This document shows positions 62,301 to 64,000 of a DNA stretch of 64,000 nucleotides, piece by piece (the first letter of the stretch is position 1; the number at the start of each line of letters is the position of its first letter). Position numbers and translations under genes: made by a program. The stretch lies in contig NC_069362.1 of NCBI RefSeq assembly GCF_021730395.1, positions 66,047,501 through 66,111,500 on the forward strand, written 5' to 3'. Source of the stretch: Mercenaria mercenaria (lineage: Eukaryota > Mollusca > Bivalvia > Venerida > Veneridae). The notes below the pieces were generated by a model. It did not search any database. It saw nothing but the letters and a program-made list of their open reading frames with translations, and was not told where the DNA came from.

Positions 62301-62644
62301 ATACATACGACCGTCACGGTTAAGAAAACAGTATTCTGAGGTCCCAAGTCTGGGTCAAGGTCCGGATACAGATGTTTTACTCCGAAATCTACAAGATTTG
62401 TCTTCAAGTTATAAGTACACAAGTATCAACTTGGTAGTGTAGTTATTATAATACCTTTATAATTCGCCACAACTCCTTTGACATAGTTGGCCCACTTCGG
62501 AGTACCCGGTGCAAGTGGTGAAGTTTCTGACGGGACCGGAAACTCTACATAGTTTGGATCATCTACACCTTCAGTTAAAGTGAGCACACGGCACTGCTGA
62601 CTCTCCGTCTTCTTGCCCACTATCACGGTGACCAGAGGTAACGC
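53230..62644 (-). CDS. GALK1: Galactokinase, exons 2-7 (5' part outside window)
   Basis: Transfers phosphate from ATP to C1 of galactose, the first committed step of the Leloir pathway, in the cytosol. Coding pieces, 5' to 3' on minus: 62644-62455, 62186-61925, 61765-61584, 58723-58573, 54513-54351, 53301-53230. All introns are GT-AG, lengths 190, 262, 182, 151, 163 and 72 keep one frame, and the result is about 339 residues in register with human GALK1 from about residue 57 to the end. Visible GHMP-kinase motifs: GGGVSSSAA (phosphate-binding motif 2), [10 protein letters not shown] with the catalytic-type Asp, and [14 protein letters not shown] (motif 3). Motif 1 (GEHTDY type) belongs to exon 1, which lies beyond 64000 after a minisatellite-filled intron. 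[12 protein letters not shown] favours GALK1 over GALK2. No break was seen, so the gene looks functional. Confidence 0.97.
53302..54350 (-). other. Galactokinase intron 6 with degenerate repeats
   Basis: About 53480-54115 holds four diverged copies of a ~150 bp repeat (AAGTTTTGTCACAGTTTCG, AAAACATTTTTCTGTTTTAG, GTAACAATGAGCCGGAC and relatives), a type common in molluscs. Open frames there are chance. Confidence 0.6.
54351..54513 (-). CDS. GALK1: Galactokinase exon 6
   Basis: Acceptor CAATTTTACAG, then [40 protein letters not shown], ending ALQHIK before GTAATA. It carries GHMP motif 3. Confidence 0.97.
54514..58572 (-). other. Galactokinase intron 5 (4.1 kb)
   Basis: AT-rich. It contains a hairpin at 56554-56683 and, at about 58030-58450, diverged copies of another ~150 bp repeat (CACTGCACAGTGGCACTGTC; GGACCGAAGGACGGAC-type end). 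No nested gene was recognised. Confidence 0.5.
56554..56683. repeat. Hairpin element in galactokinase intron 5
   Basis: AATACACG...GTGTATTAACGTCTGCAGAAGC at the left pairs with GGCTTCTGCAGACGTTAATA...CGTGTATT at the right. GTTTGTGAC and GTCACAAAC close a short loop. Arms are about 57 bp. Confidence 0.75.
58573..58723 (-). CDS. GALK1: Galactokinase exon 5
   Basis: Acceptor GTAATTCTAG, then [20 protein letters not shown] and [11 protein letters not shown], ending VQSHNSL + AG before GTATAT. RRARHVxGEI and SHxSLR are conserved with human GALK1. Confidence 0.96.
59753..59963. repeat. Small TIR element, Harbinger-like size and target
   Basis: TGCACCTGTCAATA at the left end is mirrored by TATTGACAGGTGCA at the right. 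TTA stands on both sides, as expected for PIF/Harbinger-type target duplications. Two GGTGGGATTTAGAC-like direct repeats lie inside. No transposase. Confidence 0.55.
60433..60952. repeat. 520 bp hairpin-bearing unit, copy 1
   Basis: Begins ATCATAATAAGCCCCGGGGC and ends with a large hairpin whose arms (60816-60852 and 60902-60938) are 37 bp perfect matches. A second inner palindrome (AGCCCTCGGG / CCCTCGGGCT) sits between them. The opening also holds CCATTATCGATAATGG. Confidence 0.85.
60953..61474. repeat. 520 bp hairpin-bearing unit, copy 2
   Basis: Tandem copy of the previous unit with a small number of substitutions and short indels, ending TTATTAACCTATAC. The hairpin has a mismatch in its left arm (AATGACCCTGG instead of AATGGCCCTGG). 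Confidence 0.85.
61584..61765 (-). CDS. GALK1: Galactokinase exon 4
   Basis: Acceptor TTGTTTAG, then [20 protein letters not shown] and [20 protein letters not shown], matching the human segment with NSNVRHSLASSEY. It ends QLE + G before GTAAAC. Confidence 0.96.
61925..62186 (-). CDS. GALK1: Galactokinase exon 3
   Basis: Acceptor TTGTTTTAG, then [20 protein letters not shown] and [15 protein letters not shown]. It carries the phosphate-binding motif and the IMDQF catalytic segment, and ends at HALLIDC + AG before GTAG. Confidence 0.97.
62455..62644 (-). CDS. GALK1: Galactokinase exon 2
   Basis: Follows ATGAATAG as acceptor and begins [10 protein letters not shown] in phase 0. It contains the conserved [12 protein letters not shown] and ends TATAAAG/GTATTA with one base of the next codon. 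Confidence 0.95.
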
Positions 62645-62689
62645 CTATTCATGTAGAAGTTACATGTATGAAGAATAGAAAATGCTAAT

Positions 62690-64000
62690 ATATCTAAAGC
62701 TCTTTAGCGTATCGAGTAACTGAAAGTTTCACTACACTACACAATAAAGCAGTACGAGTAACTGTCAATTTCACTACACTACACAATGGTGCAGGACGAG
62801 TAACTGTCATTTTCACTACACTACACAATGGTGCAGGACGAGTAACTGTCAATTTCACTACATTACACAATGGTGCAGGACGAGTAACTATCAATTTCAC
62901 TACACTACACAATGGTGCAGGACGAGTAACTGTCATTTTCACTACACTACACAATGGTGCAGGACGAGTAGCTGACAATTTCACTACACTATACAATGGT
63001 GCAGGATGAGTAACTCTCAATTTCACTACACTACACACTGTCAATTTCACTATACTACACAATGGTGCAGGACGAGTAACTGTCAATTTCACTACACTAC
63101 ACAATTGTGCAGGACGAGTAGCTGACAATTTCACTACACTACATAATGATGCAGGACGAGTAACTGTCAACTTCACTACACTACACATTGTCAATATTAC
63201 TACACTACACAATGGTGCAGGACCAGTAACTGACAATTTCACTACGCTACACAATGGTGCAGGACGAGTAGCTGACAATTTCACTACACTACACAATGGT
63301 GCATGACGAGTAACTGTCAATTTCACTACACTACACACTGTCAATTTCACTACACTACACAATGGTGCAGGACGAGTAACTGTCAATTTCACTGCACTAC
63401 ACAATGGTGCAGGACGAGTAACTGACAATTTCACAACATTATACAGGACAGGACGAGTAACTGTCTTTTTCACAACATTATACATGAGTTCATGACGAGT
63501 AACTAACAACTTTACTATATTATACAGGAGTGCAACGAGTAGTTCACTACATTTGGTAAGGGTGCAAGACGAGTAACTGACCTCTTCACTACAATGTACA
63601 GAAGTGCAAGAGGAGTATTTGACAACTTCACTACATTATTCAGCAGTGCAGGACGAGTAATTGACAACTTCACTACATTATGCAGAAGTTCAGGGGACGA
63701 ATATTTGACAACTTCAATACATTATTTAGCCAAGCAGGACGAGTAATTGACAACTGCACTACATAATAAAGGAGTGGAAAGAGTAGTTGACAACTTCACT
63801 ACATTATACATGAGTGCAGGACGAGTAACTGACAACTTCACTACATTATACATGAGTGCAGGACAAGTGACTGACAATTCACTACATTATACATGAGTGT
63901 AGGACAAGTAACTAACAACTTCACTATATAATACATGAGTGCAGGACGAGTAACTGACAACTTCACTACATAATACAGGAGTGCAGGACAAGTAACTGGC
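62690..64000. repeat. 42 bp minisatellite in galactokinase intron 1, open at window end
   Basis: The unit is about GCAGGACGAGTAACTGTCAA + TTTCACTACACTACACAATGGT. About 31 units to the window edge, most regular at 62740-63430. Some units are shortened (CACACTGTCAATTTCACTAC at about 63033, 63185 and 63327). From 63500 a subtype with CATTATACATGAGTGCAGG prevails. As 42 is a multiple of three, a 271-codon minus-strand frame (CSVVKLTVTRPAPL units) remains open; it is not a gene. Confidence 0.92.

Noticed and set aside
62694-63509. 271-codon minus-strand frame of CSVVKLTVTRPAPL repeats
   Set aside because: Pure 42 bp minisatellite inside galactokinase intron 1.

Overview
The window is AT-rich, intron-bearing animal DNA. 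Galactokinase exons with GT-AG introns, several tRNA-derived SINEs with a 3' tail of molluscan type, short palindromic MITE-like elements and many degenerate 100-150 bp tandem repeats of the kind common in clams together suggest a bivalve mollusc, probably a veneroid clam. This is inferred from remembered repeat types, not from a search. No rRNA, true tRNA, CRISPR or retrovirus-like element was recognised, and no transposase or reverse transcriptase open frame was found.

Layout. 180-4930: two families of degenerate tandem repeats. 5690-6286 (+): a small two-membrane-span protein (gene 1). 7359-7430 (+): a candidate first coding exon. 7568-9030: dispersed repeats. 9877-10704: an apparently perfect 414 bp tandem duplication carrying a GC box, a CCAAT box and a splice donor, just upstream of gene 2 (10960-13542, +, two coding exons). 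15250-17350: SINE and MITE remains, then nothing clear. 17355-20650: a 33 bp minisatellite. 20930-24640: dispersed repeats, a 237 bp palindrome and a 39/78 bp minisatellite. 29548-30732 (-): a third two-span protein (gene 3). 31110-34780: dispersed repeats and AT-rich DNA. 34780-36650: a 53 bp minisatellite interrupted by a SINE. 37747-37853 (-): a candidate signal-anchor exon. 38170-53200: no convincing gene; SINEs, hairpins, a 790 bp foldback and short tandem arrays. 53230-62644 (-): galactokinase (GALK1) exons 2-7; its first exon lies beyond the window. 62690-64000: a 42 bp minisatellite in galactokinase intron 1.

The galactokinase model is the firmest result: six exons whose splice sites and phases all agree and which give about 339 residues in register with human GALK1. 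Genes 1, 2 and 3 look like members of one group: a short N-terminus, two hydrophobic segments separated by a short loop, and a long polar tail with short linear motifs. Genes 2 and 3 share a GYEND motif, gene 2 has a PPxY-type motif and gene 1 ends in a PDZ-type ligand. They resemble vertebrate TMEM174/TMEM171-type proteins in layout, but homology is not proven. A role as membrane-bound adaptors is inference only.
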